Notes under the pieces: model-generated
What the model was told of the DNA's origin: nothing
Seen by the model: the letters and a program-made list of their open reading frames with translations, nothing else
The model's database searches: none
Position numbers and translations under genes: made by a program
DNA from: JAAXHE01 sp964551635
GTDB lineage: Bacteria > Latescibacterota > UBA2968 > GCA-2709665
DNA: 64,000 bases
Direction: 5' to 3'
Assembly: GCA_964551635.1 (NCBI GenBank)
Contig: CAZKDZ010000203.1
Coordinates: 1 to 64,000 of the forward strand
Shown here: in pieces, positions 52,289-61,352 of the stretch
Layout of the letters: the number at the start of each line of letters is the position of its first letter
How positions within the stretch are numbered: the stretch's first letter is position 1

Positions 52289-52834
52289 TTGAACGAAACC
52301 CCCGTCGCAATGCGTTATGCCAGGGCGCTCATCCAGGCGGCCGAAGAGCGGGACGCGCTCGACCGGGTGCGCGAGGACCTGGAGGGCCTTCTGAACCTGA
52401 TCCGGGAATCGGAAGACCTGCGCGCCTTTCTAAGCGACCCTCTGATCTATCCGGAACAGAAGCGGACCGCGGTGCGGAGGCTTTTCTCCGGCCGGATCGG
52501 AGATCTCACCCTGAATTTCCTGCTGCTGTTGTGCGACAAACGACGCGAGCGGGGGCTCGACGGAATCATCCGGGCGTTTCTGATGCTCCTGGATGAACAA
52601 CGGGGCCTGATCACCGCATACGTGCGGTCGGCGCAGGATCTCTCGGAGGACCAGCGCTCGAGGCTCGCGCAGCGGCTGGCGGGATATTCCGGTAAGCAGG
52701 TACGGCTGGACGTCGAAATCGACGAGGGACTCAGGGCGGGCTTCGTAACCAGGATGGGCGACCACGTATTCGACGCAACCCTCGAGGCGCAGCTGAACCG
52801 GATGCGCCAGAGGCTGGTTTCGGGTTTATCATAG
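52289..52834 (+). CDS. atpH: ATP synthase subunit delta
   Basis: 181 aa, TTG start with GGGAGCGGAG upstream. OSCP-family: N-terminal six-helix domain 'AMRYARALIQAAEERD', C-terminal 'YSGKQVRLDVEIDEGLRAGF' and 'DHVFDATLEAQLNRMRQRL'. Confidence 0.94.
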   Translation: MNETPVAMRYARALIQAAEERDALDRVREDLEGLLNLIRESEDLRAFLSDPLIYPEQKRTAVRRLFSGRIGDLTLNFLLLLCDKRRERGLDGIIRAFLMLLDEQRGLITAYVRSAQDLSEDQRSRLAQRLAGYSGKQVRLDVEIDEGLRAGFVTRMGDHVFDATLEAQLNRMRQRLVSGLS

Positions 52835-52869
52835 CAGTCCGTTGGAAAAGCTGCTTTGCAGGCGAAGCC
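52835..52869. repeat. 35-nt intergenic repeat, copy 2
   Basis: Starts right after the atpH stop; partner at 46266-46300. A shorter relative (aagctgtttgcagagg) is seen after atpG at about 55433-55448. The core ctgctttgcag is palindromic. Confidence 0.5.
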
Positions 52870-53014
52870 GGACAATCAGGACCGACGGCAAGGCGTGCGA
52901 CCGGGCCGGATCCGTGGATTCGGACAGGGAACGCAGCGCGGTCATTCGGCCACACGGGCGCGCCGCAGAACGGATGGGCTCTTTCAACGGCAGATAACCG
53001 AGGTGCAGACACTT

Positions 53015-54535
53015 ATGGCGATGAACTTGCAGATTCGCCCCGATGAAGTCTCCGATATTCTCAAGCAGCAGATTCTGGAGGCCGAACGGGATATTGACGT
53101 TTACGAAACGGGGACCGTGCTGCAGGTGGGCGACGGCGTGGCGCGCGTTCACGGCCTGGGCAACGCGCAGGCCAGCGAACTGGTGGCGTTTCCCGAAAAC
53201 ATCATGGGCATGGCGTTCAACCTGGAGGAGGACAATGTCGGGTGCGTCCTCTTCGGAGACGACACGGCAATCAAGGAAGGCGACCAGGTCAAACGGACAG
53301 GACGCGTCGTCGAGGTGCCCGTGGGCGACGAATTGCTTGGCCGCGTGGTTACGCCTCTGGGTGAACCGCTGGATGGCAAGGGGCCGGTTCAGACTTCACA
53401 GACGCTGCCCGTGGAACGGATTGCGCCCGGAGTGATTCAACGCCAGCCGGTGGAAGAGGCGCTGCAGACTGGAATCAAGGTGGTGGATGCCGCAACGCCC
53501 ATCGGGCGCGGACAGCGCGAGTTGATCATCGGCGACCGGCAGACCGGGAAGACCGCCATCGGTCTCGACGCGATCATCAATCAGAAGGACAGCGGCGTCA
53601 AATGCATCTATGTGGGCATCGGACAAAAGGCATCGTCCGTGGCCAAGGTCGTCGCCGAGCTCGAGGCGAACGGCGCCCTGGCGTACACCATCGTGGTTTC
53701 GGCCACGGCCAGCGACCCCGCGCCGCTCCAGTTCCTGGCCCCCTATGCCGGTTGCTCGATGGGCGAGTACTTCCGCGACAAGGGCGAACACGCACTGATT
53801 GTGTATGACGATCTCTCCAAGCAGGCCTGGGCATACCGTGAAATGGCCCTGGTCCTGCGCCGGCCGCCGGGGCGGGAAGCCTATCCCGGTGACGTGTTCT
53901 ACCTGCACTCGCGTCTTCTGGAACGCGCCTGCAAATTGAGCGACGAAGAGGGCGGGGGGTCTCTCACGGCGCTTCCCATCATCGAGATTCTGGAAGGGGA
54001 CGTGTCAACGTTCGTGCCAACCAACGTCATTTCCATAACGGACGGGCAGATACTCCTGAAGCCGGAGTTGTTCTATTCGGGCATCCGTCCGGCAATGGAC
54101 GTCGGCGCTTCCGTCTCCCGGGTCAGCTCGGCCAAAACCGGGGCGATGAAGGCGGTTTCCGCAACCTTGAGCGGAGATATCGCGCGTTACAACGAAGTCC
54201 AGGCCTTTGCGCAGTTCGGGGCTTCGGACCTGGACACGGCAACGCGAAATCTGCTAAACCGCGGCGAGAAGCTGATCGAAATCCTCAAGCAGGAGCAGTA
54301 CATGCCGATGTCGCTCGGAGCCCAGGTGGTGTCCCTAACCGTTGGCGCAAGCATCGATGAACTGCCCACGGTGGACGTCAGACGATTCGAGGCCGAGGTT
54401 CTTGCCCATATGCGCGATCACCACCAGGATGTCGTGGACGAGATTTCGAGCAGCGAAGAGTTGAGCGACGAGGCGCGTGGCGTCATAGACGCCGCCATCG
54501 AGCATGTCAAACGCGGCTTTCAGGCGTCGGAGTAG
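53015..54535 (+). CDS. atpA: ATP synthase subunit alpha
   Basis: 506 aa from the ATG at 53015; an open extension back to 52856 covers the repeat and is not part of the protein. Walker A-like 'GDRQTGKTAIGLDAII', 'VYVGIGQKAS'-type strand ('CIYVGIGQKASSVAKV'), signature 'PALDVGASVSRV'-like 'RPAMDVGASVSRVSSA'. Non-catalytic nucleotide-binding subunit. Confidence 0.97.
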   Translation: MAMNLQIRPDEVSDILKQQILEAERDIDVYETGTVLQVGDGVARVHGLGNAQASELVAFPENIMGMAFNLEEDNVGCVLFGDDTAIKEGDQVKRTGRVVEVPVGDELLGRVVTPLGEPLDGKGPVQTSQTLPVERIAPGVIQRQPVEEALQTGIKVVDAATPIGRGQRELIIGDRQTGKTAIGLDAIINQKDSGVKCIYVGIGQKASSVAKVVAELEANGALAYTIVVSATASDPAPLQFLAPYAGCSMGEYFRDKGEHALIVYDDLSKQAWAYREMALVLRRPPGREAYPGDVFYLHSRLLERACKLSDEEGGGSLTALPIIEILEGDVSTFVPTNVISITDGQILLKPELFYSGIRPAMDVGASVSRVSSAKTGAMKAVSATLSGDIARYNEVQAFAQFGASDLDTATRNLLNRGEKLIEILKQEQYMPMSLGAQVVSLTVGASIDELPTVDVRRFEAEVLAHMRDHHQDVVDEISSSEELSDEARGVIDAAIEHVKRGFQASE

Positions 54536-54554
54536 GTGCACGGAGGGGTAGTCG

Positions 54555-55406
54555 ATGGCGACATTGCGTCAACTCCGAAACCGGGTGACCGGAGTCAAGA
54601 ATATCCAGAAGGTCACCCACGCCATGCAGCTTGTGGCCGCGGCCAGGGTGCGCAAGGCCCAGGACGCGATTCTGGCTGCACGGCCGTATGCCGAACAACT
54701 GGACCGTATTCTTCAACGGCTTACCGCAAGTATAGACGCGGACCGGCATCCCCTGTTCCGGCAGGGCGAATCCGGCAGAATCTCGGTCGCGGTCGTGACT
54801 GCGGACCGCGGTTTGTGCGGCGGGTTCAACGCAGGAATCTGCCGGAGGGTGCTGTCGGAACTCGAAGAACACGGTGAAGTCGAGCTTGTCGCCGTCGGCA
54901 GGAAGGGCAGGGATTTTTTTCGACAGCGCGGATTCGCGATCAGCCGCGAATACCTCGACGTATTCGGCGATCTGCATCTCGGCCAGGCGGTTGCCATTGC
55001 GCGCGACCTGACGAGCCGGTTTATGTCCGGTGACGTGGACCAGGTCTGGATCGCCAACAACGAGTTCCTCTCCCTTGGACGCCAGGAGCCGGCAATCAAC
55101 CGGCTGCTGCCGATTGTGCCCCAGGAAACAGATGAAAAGAGCGCCGGCGGCGAGTACATCTTCGAGCCCGATCCGGAGCAATTGCTCGAGACGCTCGTTC
55201 CGAGACACGTAAATTTCCAGGTCTGGCGCGCCCTTCTGGAGTCCAATGCCGGAGAGCAGGCCGCCCGCATGGCGGCGATGGACAACGCGACCAGAAATGC
55301 CGGAGACCTGGTAGAAGAATTGACGCGCGAGATGAACAAGGTGCGCCAGTCTTCGATTACCCTGGAATTGATGGACATCATTGGCGGCGCGGAAGCCGTG
55401 GCGTAG
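54555..55406 (+). CDS. atpG: ATP synthase subunit gamma
   Basis: 283 aa. N-terminal 'LRNRVTGVKNIQKVTHAMQL' and 'VTADRGLCGGFNAGIC', C-terminal 'MAAMDNATRNAGDLVEELT' typical of the central rotor shaft. An ATG start with GGAGGGG upstream. Confidence 0.96.
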   Translation: MATLRQLRNRVTGVKNIQKVTHAMQLVAAARVRKAQDAILAARPYAEQLDRILQRLTASIDADRHPLFRQGESGRISVAVVTADRGLCGGFNAGICRRVLSELEEHGEVELVAVGRKGRDFFRQRGFAISREYLDVFGDLHLGQAVAIARDLTSRFMSGDVDQVWIANNEFLSLGRQEPAINRLLPIVPQETDEKSAGGEYIFEPDPEQLLETLVPRHVNFQVWRALLESNAGEQAARMAAMDNATRNAGDLVEELTREMNKVRQSSITLELMDIIGGAEAVA

Positions 55407-55743
55407 CGCTGGCTACTGTCGCATTTTGCGACAAGCTGTTTGCAGAGGTCCTGTCGATCCTGAGTAGCCTGGTTTTGCTTTAGGCTGATAGCTGACAGCT
55501 TCATTCCCGTGGTGAGACGGGAGACGTCAGACGGTAGAAGGAATGCGGGGAGACGTTAGAGGTGAGCCGGTAGAAAACAGGCGGGTAGAGGTAAGAGGGT
55601 AGACGGTAGATGAAATCCTTGCCAATATGTTCCTCCGAATCGCCTGCGGCATGACAAGAAATCTTGCACGGCATGTAATCTCTACCCTCTCACGTCTCAC
55701 GTCTCACAGCCTTTAGCTGACAGCTCTTTTGAAAGGTTTCTAC
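55407..55743. repeat. repeat-rich spacer between atpG and atpD
   Basis: 337 nt without a gene, in an operon where these genes are usually adjacent. It holds purine-rich tandem variants of gtgagacgggagacgt and gagggtagacggtaga (about 55511-55612), facing a complementary pyrimidine tract at 55681-55710 (ctctcacgtctcacgtctca), and two copies of tagctgacagct (55489-55500 and 55717-55728). The arms could form a large hairpin. Confidence 0.7.
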
Positions 55744-57135
55744 ATGAACGAAGGCGTAATCAAGGAAATCGTAGGCGTCGTGGTCGACGTGGATTTCACC
55801 GGCGGTGAATTACCGGCCATATACAACGCGCTGGACGTTTCGCGTAACGGAGGCGGCCGCCTCGTACTCGAGGTACAGCAGCACCTGGGCGAACACCTGG
55901 CGCGGTGCGTGGCAATGGATTCAACCGACGGCCTTTCCAGAGGCGCGAAGGTAACGGATACCGGTCTCCCCATTCAAGTGCCGGTGGGCGAAAACGCCCT
56001 CGGACGCCTGTTCAACGTGATCGGAGACCCAATCGACGGCAAGGGGCCCGTGCCGGAGGATACGCCGCTGCTGCCGATCCACCGGGACCCGCCCGCTCAC
56101 GCGGACCAGGTCACGTCCGACCAGATGCTGGAGACGGGCATCAAGGTCATGGACCTCATCTGTCCGTTCGCGAGAGGCGGCAAGCTGGGACTCTTCGGCG
56201 GCGCCGGGGTGGGAAAAACGGTGATTCTCACGGAACTCATCAACAACGTCGCCAGCAGCCACGGTGGGTATTCGGTTTTCGCAGGCGTGGGAGAACGCAC
56301 CCGCGAAGGGAACGACCTGCTGCACGAGCTGTCGGACTCGGGCGTGATCAACCGGACGGCGATGGTTTTCGGTCAGATGAACGAACCGCCCGGCGCGCGC
56401 CAGCGCATCGCCCTCACCGGACTGACCATCGCGGAACACTTCCGCGAAGAGGCCGGGCAGGACGTGCTCCTGTTCATCGACAACATCTTCCGCTTCATCC
56501 TGGCCGGCGCGGAGGTGTCCGCGCTGCTGGGGCGGATGCCATCCGCGGTGGGTTACCAGCCCACGCTGGCAACCGAAATGGGCGCCCTTCAGGAACGGAT
56601 CACCACCACCCGCAACGGTTCGATCACGTCGGTGCAGGCCATCTACGTGCCGGCTGACGACTATACGGACCCTGGCGTGGTGACGGCATTCAGCCACCTC
56701 GACGGCCGAATCGTACTGGAACGCGCACTGGCGGACCAGGGGATGTATCCGGCCGTGGACCCGCTGGCGTCCAGCTCGCGTATCCTCGACCCCCGCGTGG
56801 TGGGCGAGGAACACTACGAGGTTGCCCGCCAGGTGCAGCAGATCCTGCAGCGTTATCGCGACCTGCGGGAGATCATCGCCATTCTTGGAATCGACGAATT
56901 GTCCGAGGAAGACAGGCTGGTGGTGGCGCGGGCGCGCAAGATCCAGGCCTTTCTTACCCAGTGTATGCACGTGGCCGAGGGCTTTACGGGCTACCCGGGC
57001 GAGTATGTCAAGATCGAAGATACCGTGAAGGGGTTCAAGGGATTGGCCGCAGGTGAATACGACGATCTGCCCGAGCAGGCCTTCCATCTGGTCGGGACGA
57101 TCGAGCAGGCCATAGAGAAGGCGAAGACACTTTAG
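55744..57135 (+). CDS. atpD: ATP synthase subunit beta
   Basis: 463 aa from the ATG at 55744, with GAAAGG upstream. Walker A 'GGAGVGKTVILTELINN', catalytic 'GERTREGNDL', Walker B 'DVLLFIDNIFRFI', and 'PSAVGYQPTLATEMG'. Catalytic subunit. Confidence 0.98.
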   Translation: MNEGVIKEIVGVVVDVDFTGGELPAIYNALDVSRNGGGRLVLEVQQHLGEHLARCVAMDSTDGLSRGAKVTDTGLPIQVPVGENALGRLFNVIGDPIDGKGPVPEDTPLLPIHRDPPAHADQVTSDQMLETGIKVMDLICPFARGGKLGLFGGAGVGKTVILTELINNVASSHGGYSVFAGVGERTREGNDLLHELSDSGVINRTAMVFGQMNEPPGARQRIALTGLTIAEHFREEAGQDVLLFIDNIFRFILAGAEVSALLGRMPSAVGYQPTLATEMGALQERITTTRNGSITSVQAIYVPADDYTDPGVVTAFSHLDGRIVLERALADQGMYPAVDPLASSSRILDPRVVGEEHYEVARQVQQILQRYRDLREIIAILGIDELSEEDRLVVARARKIQAFLTQCMHVAEGFTGYPGEYVKIEDTVKGFKGLAAGEYDDLPEQAFHLVGTIEQAIEKAKTL

Positions 57136-57148
57136 TTTACGGAATGCA

Positions 57149-57553
57149 ATGCCTACGTTTCAGCTTGAAATTGTAACCCCGGAAAAGACGGTTTACTCGG
57201 GCGAGGTTGAGAAACTGCGGGCGCCGGGAACCGAAGGCGGGTTTGGCGTGCTTGCCGGACACCATCCGATGCTGGCCTCCCTGAGCATCGGAGAGATGGT
57301 CTTCTCCGGACCGGAGAATGGACCGAAGTCGGTCGCAATCAGTGGCGGGTTCGCGGAAGTCCAGCGTGACCGCGTCACCGTGCTGGCCGAGACAGCGGAA
57401 TTCGCGCTGGAAATCGACGTGACACGGGCTGAAGCCGCCAGGGACCGCGCGAGGGAGAGGCTGGCGCTGAAGCAAGATCAGCAGATTGACGAGACGCGTG
57501 CGAGACTGGCCCTCGCACGGGCGATCAACCGGCTGCGGACCGGGGAACAATAG
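57149..57553 (+). CDS. atpC: ATP synthase subunit epsilon
   Basis: 134 aa. N-terminal beta-sandwich 'MPTFQLEIVTPEKTVYSGEV' and 'GGFGVLAGHHPMLASLSIG', followed by the C-terminal helical hairpin 'AARDRARERLALKQDQ'. Last gene of the cluster. Confidence 0.95.
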   Translation: MPTFQLEIVTPEKTVYSGEVEKLRAPGTEGGFGVLAGHHPMLASLSIGEMVFSGPENGPKSVAISGGFAEVQRDRVTVLAETAEFALEIDVTRAEAARDRARERLALKQDQQIDETRARLALARAINRLRTGEQ

Positions 57554-57589
57554 AAGCCCCGAAACACAACGCGTCAGCGGCGTTAACGC

Positions 57590-57622
57590 ATGGGTGGGTT
57601 ACAAAACCCGCCCATTTTTTTT
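57590..57622 (+). terminator. intrinsic terminator of the atp operon
   Basis: Stem tgggtgggtt (57591-57600) with aacccgccca (57605-57614), loop acaa, then eight T. Located 37 nt after atpC; ends the plus-strand cluster. Confidence 0.93.
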
Positions 57623-57693
57623 GCCGGAATAAACCCGTAATGACCCCCCGTGGTACGGCTAGTTTCCGCTGTATCGTGTCAGCCTCGATCCGC

Positions 57694-57850
57694 TCCCCTC
57701 TCCCTCTGGGACAGGGGTTGGGGGTGAGGACCCGGGCATCACTACCGGATTCCTTGCTCTTTGCTTCTGGTTGTCGCCTTTTTTTGGTTGATTGCTGTTA
57801 TAGCACCTGGCTTTCCTTCTTCCTTTTTACTTCTTCCTTCTTCCTTTTCT
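57694..57850. repeat. palindromic and polypyrimidine repeats after the terminator
   Basis: 57694-57732 is a palindromic element (ccctctccctctgggacagg and ggttgggggtgagg) of the type scattered in many bacterial genomes. 57811-57850 is a CTT-rich tract just upstream of the nitroreductase gene. No gene here. Confidence 0.5.
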
Positions 57851-57863
57851 TAAGGGTTTCAAT

Positions 57864-58616
57864 ATGAAGAATCCTACTATCGATCTTCTTATGTCGCACA
57901 GAAGCATTCGCAGGTTCCACAACCGGCCCCTTCCCGACGGCGTCCTCGAAACACTGATCCGGTGCGGGCAGCAGGCGAGCACGTCCAGCAATGTGCAGGC
58001 CTACACCGTTATTCACGTGGCCGATCCGAAGCGGAAGAAGCGACTGGCCGAACTGTGCGCCGACCAGGTTCAGATTCACCAGAGCGCGGCGTTTCTGGCC
58101 TTCTGCGCGGATCTGCACCGGGACAGGATGGCCAACCGGATGCACGACGCGGAGCGGTTCGACGGGGACTATGCGGAGGCCTTGATGATTGCCACCGTGG
58201 ACGTGGCGCTGATGATGCAGAACGTGGCGATCGCGGCGGAGTCGCTCGGATTGGGCATCTGCATGATCGGCGCAATGCGGAACAACCCGAAAGCGGTTGG
58301 CAGGTTACTCGACCTGCCCCCGTATGTTGTGGCCGTGGCCGGCTTCTGCATCGGGTATCCGGACCAGACGCCGGAAGTCAAGCCGCGCCTGCCCCTCGAC
58401 GCGGTCCTTCATCGCGAGCGATACCTGTGCGACGAGACGCATCAACTGGCCATGGAGGAATACGACCGGACGATGGTGGAGTTCTATGCCTCGCAGGGGA
58501 TGCACGAGGGCGACGAGCGGTGGACCAAGGTGATGGCTGGCCGCACAGGGCAGTTTCACGCCCGCGCCGAACTGGATGAATTCCTCACGGCCCAGGGCTT
58601 CCGGCTGCGTCGCTGA
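57864..58616 (+). CDS. NfsA-type nitroreductase/NADPH oxidoreductase
   Basis: 250 aa. FMN-binding 'SHRSIRRFHNRPLP' at the N-terminus, 'QQASTSSNVQAYTVIHV', 'AAESLGLGICMIGAMRNNP', and a long C-terminal segment with 'HRERY' that is typical of the NfsA branch. The family reduces nitro compounds or flavins; natural substrate unknown. SD not clear; start chosen at the first ATG after the pyrimidine tract. Confidence 0.9.
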   Translation: MKNPTIDLLMSHRSIRRFHNRPLPDGVLETLIRCGQQASTSSNVQAYTVIHVADPKRKKRLAELCADQVQIHQSAAFLAFCADLHRDRMANRMHDAERFDGDYAEALMIATVDVALMMQNVAIAAESLGLGICMIGAMRNNPKAVGRLLDLPPYVVAVAGFCIGYPDQTPEVKPRLPLDAVLHRERYLCDETHQLAMEEYDRTMVEFYASQGMHEGDERWTKVMAGRTGQFHARAELDEFLTAQGFRLRR

Positions 58617-58712
58617 AATCCCATCCTGCCTGCCTTCCCCTTGACGATCTCCACGTCATTGCGTATACATTTAGAGACAAATCACCCGGCGCAACCGCGA
58701 AAGAAAAGAAGA

Positions 58713-59024
58713 ATGCCTGATTCGACAATAGACAGGCTCGTCGGCGAGGTCGTAAAACGCGTAAACCCCCTGCGAATCGTGCTTTTCGGTTCGGCGGCCA
58801 GAGATGAATCAGAAGAGCAGAGCGATATTGATCTGCTCGTCGTCATGCCCGACGGGGTACACCGCCGCCGTACGGCCCAGAAACTCTACCGTGAGATTAA
58901 GGGACTACGCGTGCCCTTCGATATTGTCGTTGCAACTGCACAAGACTTGGAGAAACACAAGGACAATGACGGTTTGATCTATAAGAACGCCCTCAAGGAA
59001 GGTATCGAAGTTTATGGAGTCTGA
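58713..59024 (+). CDS. MNT-type nucleotidyltransferase (antitoxin-like) of an MNT-HEPN pair
   Basis: 103 aa from the ATG at 58713 (frame open back to 58641). Pol-beta-type motif 'IVLFGSAARDESEEQSDIDL' gives GSxxR...D-x-D. MNT proteins AMPylate or otherwise modify the HEPN partner. Overlaps the next gene by 11 nt. Confidence 0.88.
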   Translation: MPDSTIDRLVGEVVKRVNPLRIVLFGSAARDESEEQSDIDLLVVMPDGVHRRRTAQKLYREIKGLRVPFDIVVATAQDLEKHKDNDGLIYKNALKEGIEVYGV

Positions 59025-59418
59025 CGCTCGAGTACCAGGGAGTGCTGAGGAGTGGCTACGTTACGCCAGGAGCGACCTGGCGCTTGCATGCATCGAAAAG
59101 CCGGAAGGTGTATTGCTGGAGAATCTCTGTTTCCACGCTCAACAAGCGGTAGAGAAGACGCTAAAGGCAGTCCTTGTCTTTCTTGAGATTCATTATCCTA
59201 CAACCCACAATATTCGTACGTTGCTCGATTTCCTGGCAGAGCGCGTGGATATTCCGCATGTGGTGGAAGAAGCTGCGGAGCTGACAGGTTACGCTGTTGC
59301 ATCCCGATATCCGGGAAACATCGAGCCTATTGACGAAACAGAATACCGGCAATCAATCGTTATCGCCGAGACAGTCTTGAGTTGGGCGGAATCACTGATT
59401 TGCGAGAACGGACCGTGA
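59014..59418 (+). CDS. HEPN-domain protein (toxin-like) of an MNT-HEPN pair
   Basis: 134 aa. HEPN core 'WLRYARSDLALACIEKP', 'LCFHAQQAVEKTLKAVLV', 'THNIRTLLDFLAE'. The strong RxxxxxH RNase motif is not obvious, so it may belong to the less active HEPN class. Partner of 58713-59024. Confidence 0.87.
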   Translation: MESDARVPGSAEEWLRYARSDLALACIEKPEGVLLENLCFHAQQAVEKTLKAVLVFLEIHYPTTHNIRTLLDFLAERVDIPHVVEEAAELTGYAVASRYPGNIEPIDETEYRQSIVIAETVLSWAESLICENGP

Positions 59419-59759
59419 ACGACGTTACTGAAAATATCGATCTATTAAAAGCGGAGCTGGACGCATTGCGGCCATTGCCTTCGGATGTCGTGGGGCGGAT
59501 TGAACAGAAACTCCGGATCGATTCGAACTATCACTCCAATGCCATAGAAGGCAACAGTCTCACCCTCGGAGAGACGCGAAGTCTGATCCTCCACGGACTT
59601 ACCGCGCACGGGAAGTCGATGCGCGATCATCTGGATATCGAGGGTCACGACGAGGCGGTAAAGGCGATTGGAGACGTAGACGACATAGATAAAGAGATCG
59701 CGCTCTTTGTGAAAAGGACCACAAGCAACACAATCGATGCGCACGATTTGCGCACATAG
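59415..59759 (+). pseudogene. truncated Fic-family protein, N-terminal part only
   Basis: 114 aa from the GTG at 59415. It has the inhibitory helix 'YHSNAIEGNSLTLGET' and 'GKSMRDHLDIEGHDEAVKAI' that precede the Fic core, but the frame stops at 59759 before the HPFxxGNGR motif. No continuation in other frames is seen; the next gene is another Fic. Confidence 0.75.
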
Positions 59760-59766
59760 GCAAGCG

Positions 59767-60936
59767 ATGAGGCAATACGAAAAGACCCATCCCTGGATCA
59801 CCTTCCAAATCGATCTGCGCGAAATGCCCTATACGCTTTGGATGAAACTGGGCGAATGTACATCCAAGATCGAGCACATCTCCAGGGTACCATTGGTTCA
59901 TGACTCGGCTGAGGACCTCTATAAGATTTATCTGGCCAAGGGCGTCCATGCCACCACCGCGATTGAAGGTAATACCCTGTCCGAAGAGGACGTATTGCAG
60001 CATATGGCGGGCGAACTGGAATTGCCCCCCTCCCGTGAGTATCTGGCGCAGGAGGTGGACAACGTTATAAATGCGATCAACGCCACCATCGAGGGAATGC
60101 GGGAAGGTTCGGTCGAGCCCCTGGATGTTGAATGGATCTGTGAGATAAATCGGGCTGTTCTCGACAAGCTGGAACAACAAGAGGGTTCCATACCAGGTGC
60201 GATTCGCACCCATTCCGTGGGCGTGGGCGGACGGTATCGAGGAGCACCTCCAGAAGATTGCGAATACCTGCTGCAGAGGCTGTGCCGATGGTTGAGAAAT
60301 GAACTCGATGTACCCAACGGCGAGGAGATTACATTTGCAATCATAAAATCGGCGATAGCTCATCTCTACGTCGCATGGATCCATCCGTTTGGCGACGGAA
60401 ATGGCCGCACAGCGAGACTGCTGGAACTCGCAATCTTGTTGGGGGCTGGCATTCCGGTACCCGCCTGCCACCTGTTGAGTAGTCATTATAGTGCAACACG
60501 CGCCGAATACGCACGCCAACTCGCGCGGACCAGCCAATCCGGAGGGGAAGTCGTACCGTTTCTGTACTATGCCGTTCAGGGATTCCTCGACGGGCTTAAC
60601 GGTCAGTTGGAGATGATCTGGAAACAGCATCTGGACATTGTCTGGCAGCATCATGTATATCAACATTTCCCGAGACAGGATACCGTCACCGGCAAACGGC
60701 GGCGCGACCTGCTGCTGGAACTGTCAAAAAACGATCAAACAGTAAGCGCATTAGCGCTTATTCTGTCGGCTGAGAGTTTAGGTCCGTTGTACGAGAACAA
60801 TCCATCCAATATGACGAAGGATTTACAATGGCTCGTAGATAAGCGTTGGATCAGGCGTGAGGGGAATAGCTACGTCGCCAATAAAGAGACGATGCTGAAT
60901 CTCAGGCCGTTTCGGGTGCCTTCAAGTGGGAGATAA
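59767..60936 (+). CDS. Fic-family adenylyltransferase
   Basis: 389 aa from the ATG at 59767. Inhibitory motif 'TTAIEGNTLSEEDV' near residue 72, Fic motif 'HPFGDGNGRTAR' near residue 210 with catalytic His, and a C-terminal winged-helix-like region. Class II self-inhibited Fic, AMPylating unknown targets. It lies 8 nt after the decayed Fic. Confidence 0.92.
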   Translation: MRQYEKTHPWITFQIDLREMPYTLWMKLGECTSKIEHISRVPLVHDSAEDLYKIYLAKGVHATTAIEGNTLSEEDVLQHMAGELELPPSREYLAQEVDNVINAINATIEGMREGSVEPLDVEWICEINRAVLDKLEQQEGSIPGAIRTHSVGVGGRYRGAPPEDCEYLLQRLCRWLRNELDVPNGEEITFAIIKSAIAHLYVAWIHPFGDGNGRTARLLELAILLGAGIPVPACHLLSSHYSATRAEYARQLARTSQSGGEVVPFLYYAVQGFLDGLNGQLEMIWKQHLDIVWQHHVYQHFPRQDTVTGKRRRDLLLELSKNDQTVSALALILSAESLGPLYENNPSNMTKDLQWLVDKRWIRREGNSYVANKETMLNLRPFRVPSSGR

Positions 60937-61257
60937 ATGCAATTGGTGAGAGCAAAAATCGACATCTCAAGAGAAGAGATCGCCGCATTCTGCCTGCGGA
61001 ACGGAATCAAGCGGCTGGCGCTGCTCGGCTCGGTGCTACGTGACGACTTCACTGCGGAGAGCGACGTGGATGTGATCGTGGAGCTCGAGCCGGGCAAGAC
61101 GCCGGGACTGGAGTTCCTCACTATGCAGGATGAGTTGTCGGAAATATACGGGAGAAGAGTCGATCTTCACACCTTCAGGGGGGTCGAAAGCAACCCGAAT
61201 TGGCTGCTTGGGAAGGAGATACTCAACTCAGCGGAGGCGGTCTATGAGCAGGCGTGA
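60937..61257 (+). CDS. MntA-like nucleotidyltransferase (antitoxin-like)
   Basis: 106 aa. 'RLALLGSVLRDDFTAESDVD' gives the G-S...D-x-D motif; 'DELSEIYGRRVDLHT' follows. It starts at the stop of the fic gene. Its usual HepT partner gene is destroyed (61244-61345). Confidence 0.9.
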   Translation: MQLVRAKIDISREEIAAFCLRNGIKRLALLGSVLRDDFTAESDVDVIVELEPGKTPGLEFLTMQDELSEIYGRRVDLHTFRGVESNPNWLLGKEILNSAEAVYEQA

Positions 61258-61345
61258 CGACCGTGTAAGCCTCTTGGTTGCGTTTGTGTAGGCCAAGGAC
61301 ATGCGACCGCTAATCGAGCAACTGGAGACAATTGCAAGAGAGTAA
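61244..61345 (+). pseudogene. HepT remnant with large internal deletion
   Basis: 'MSRRDDRVSLL' is a standard HepT start; four codons later (61289) there is a TAG, then in the same frame 'AKDMRPLIEQLETIARE' and stop, the usual HepT C-terminus. About 80 internal codons are lost. So the MntA-like antitoxin at 60937 is an orphan. Confidence 0.75.
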
Positions 61346-61352
61346 ACGTAGA

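Noticed and set aside
52856..53014. 53-codon extension of atpA
   Set aside because: Basic, low-complexity translation overlapping the intergenic repeat; AtpA starts normally at 53015.
55500..55710. CRISPR-like array between atpG and atpD
   Set aside because: The units are variable purine-rich repeats without constant repeat length or unique spacers, and no cas gene is present.
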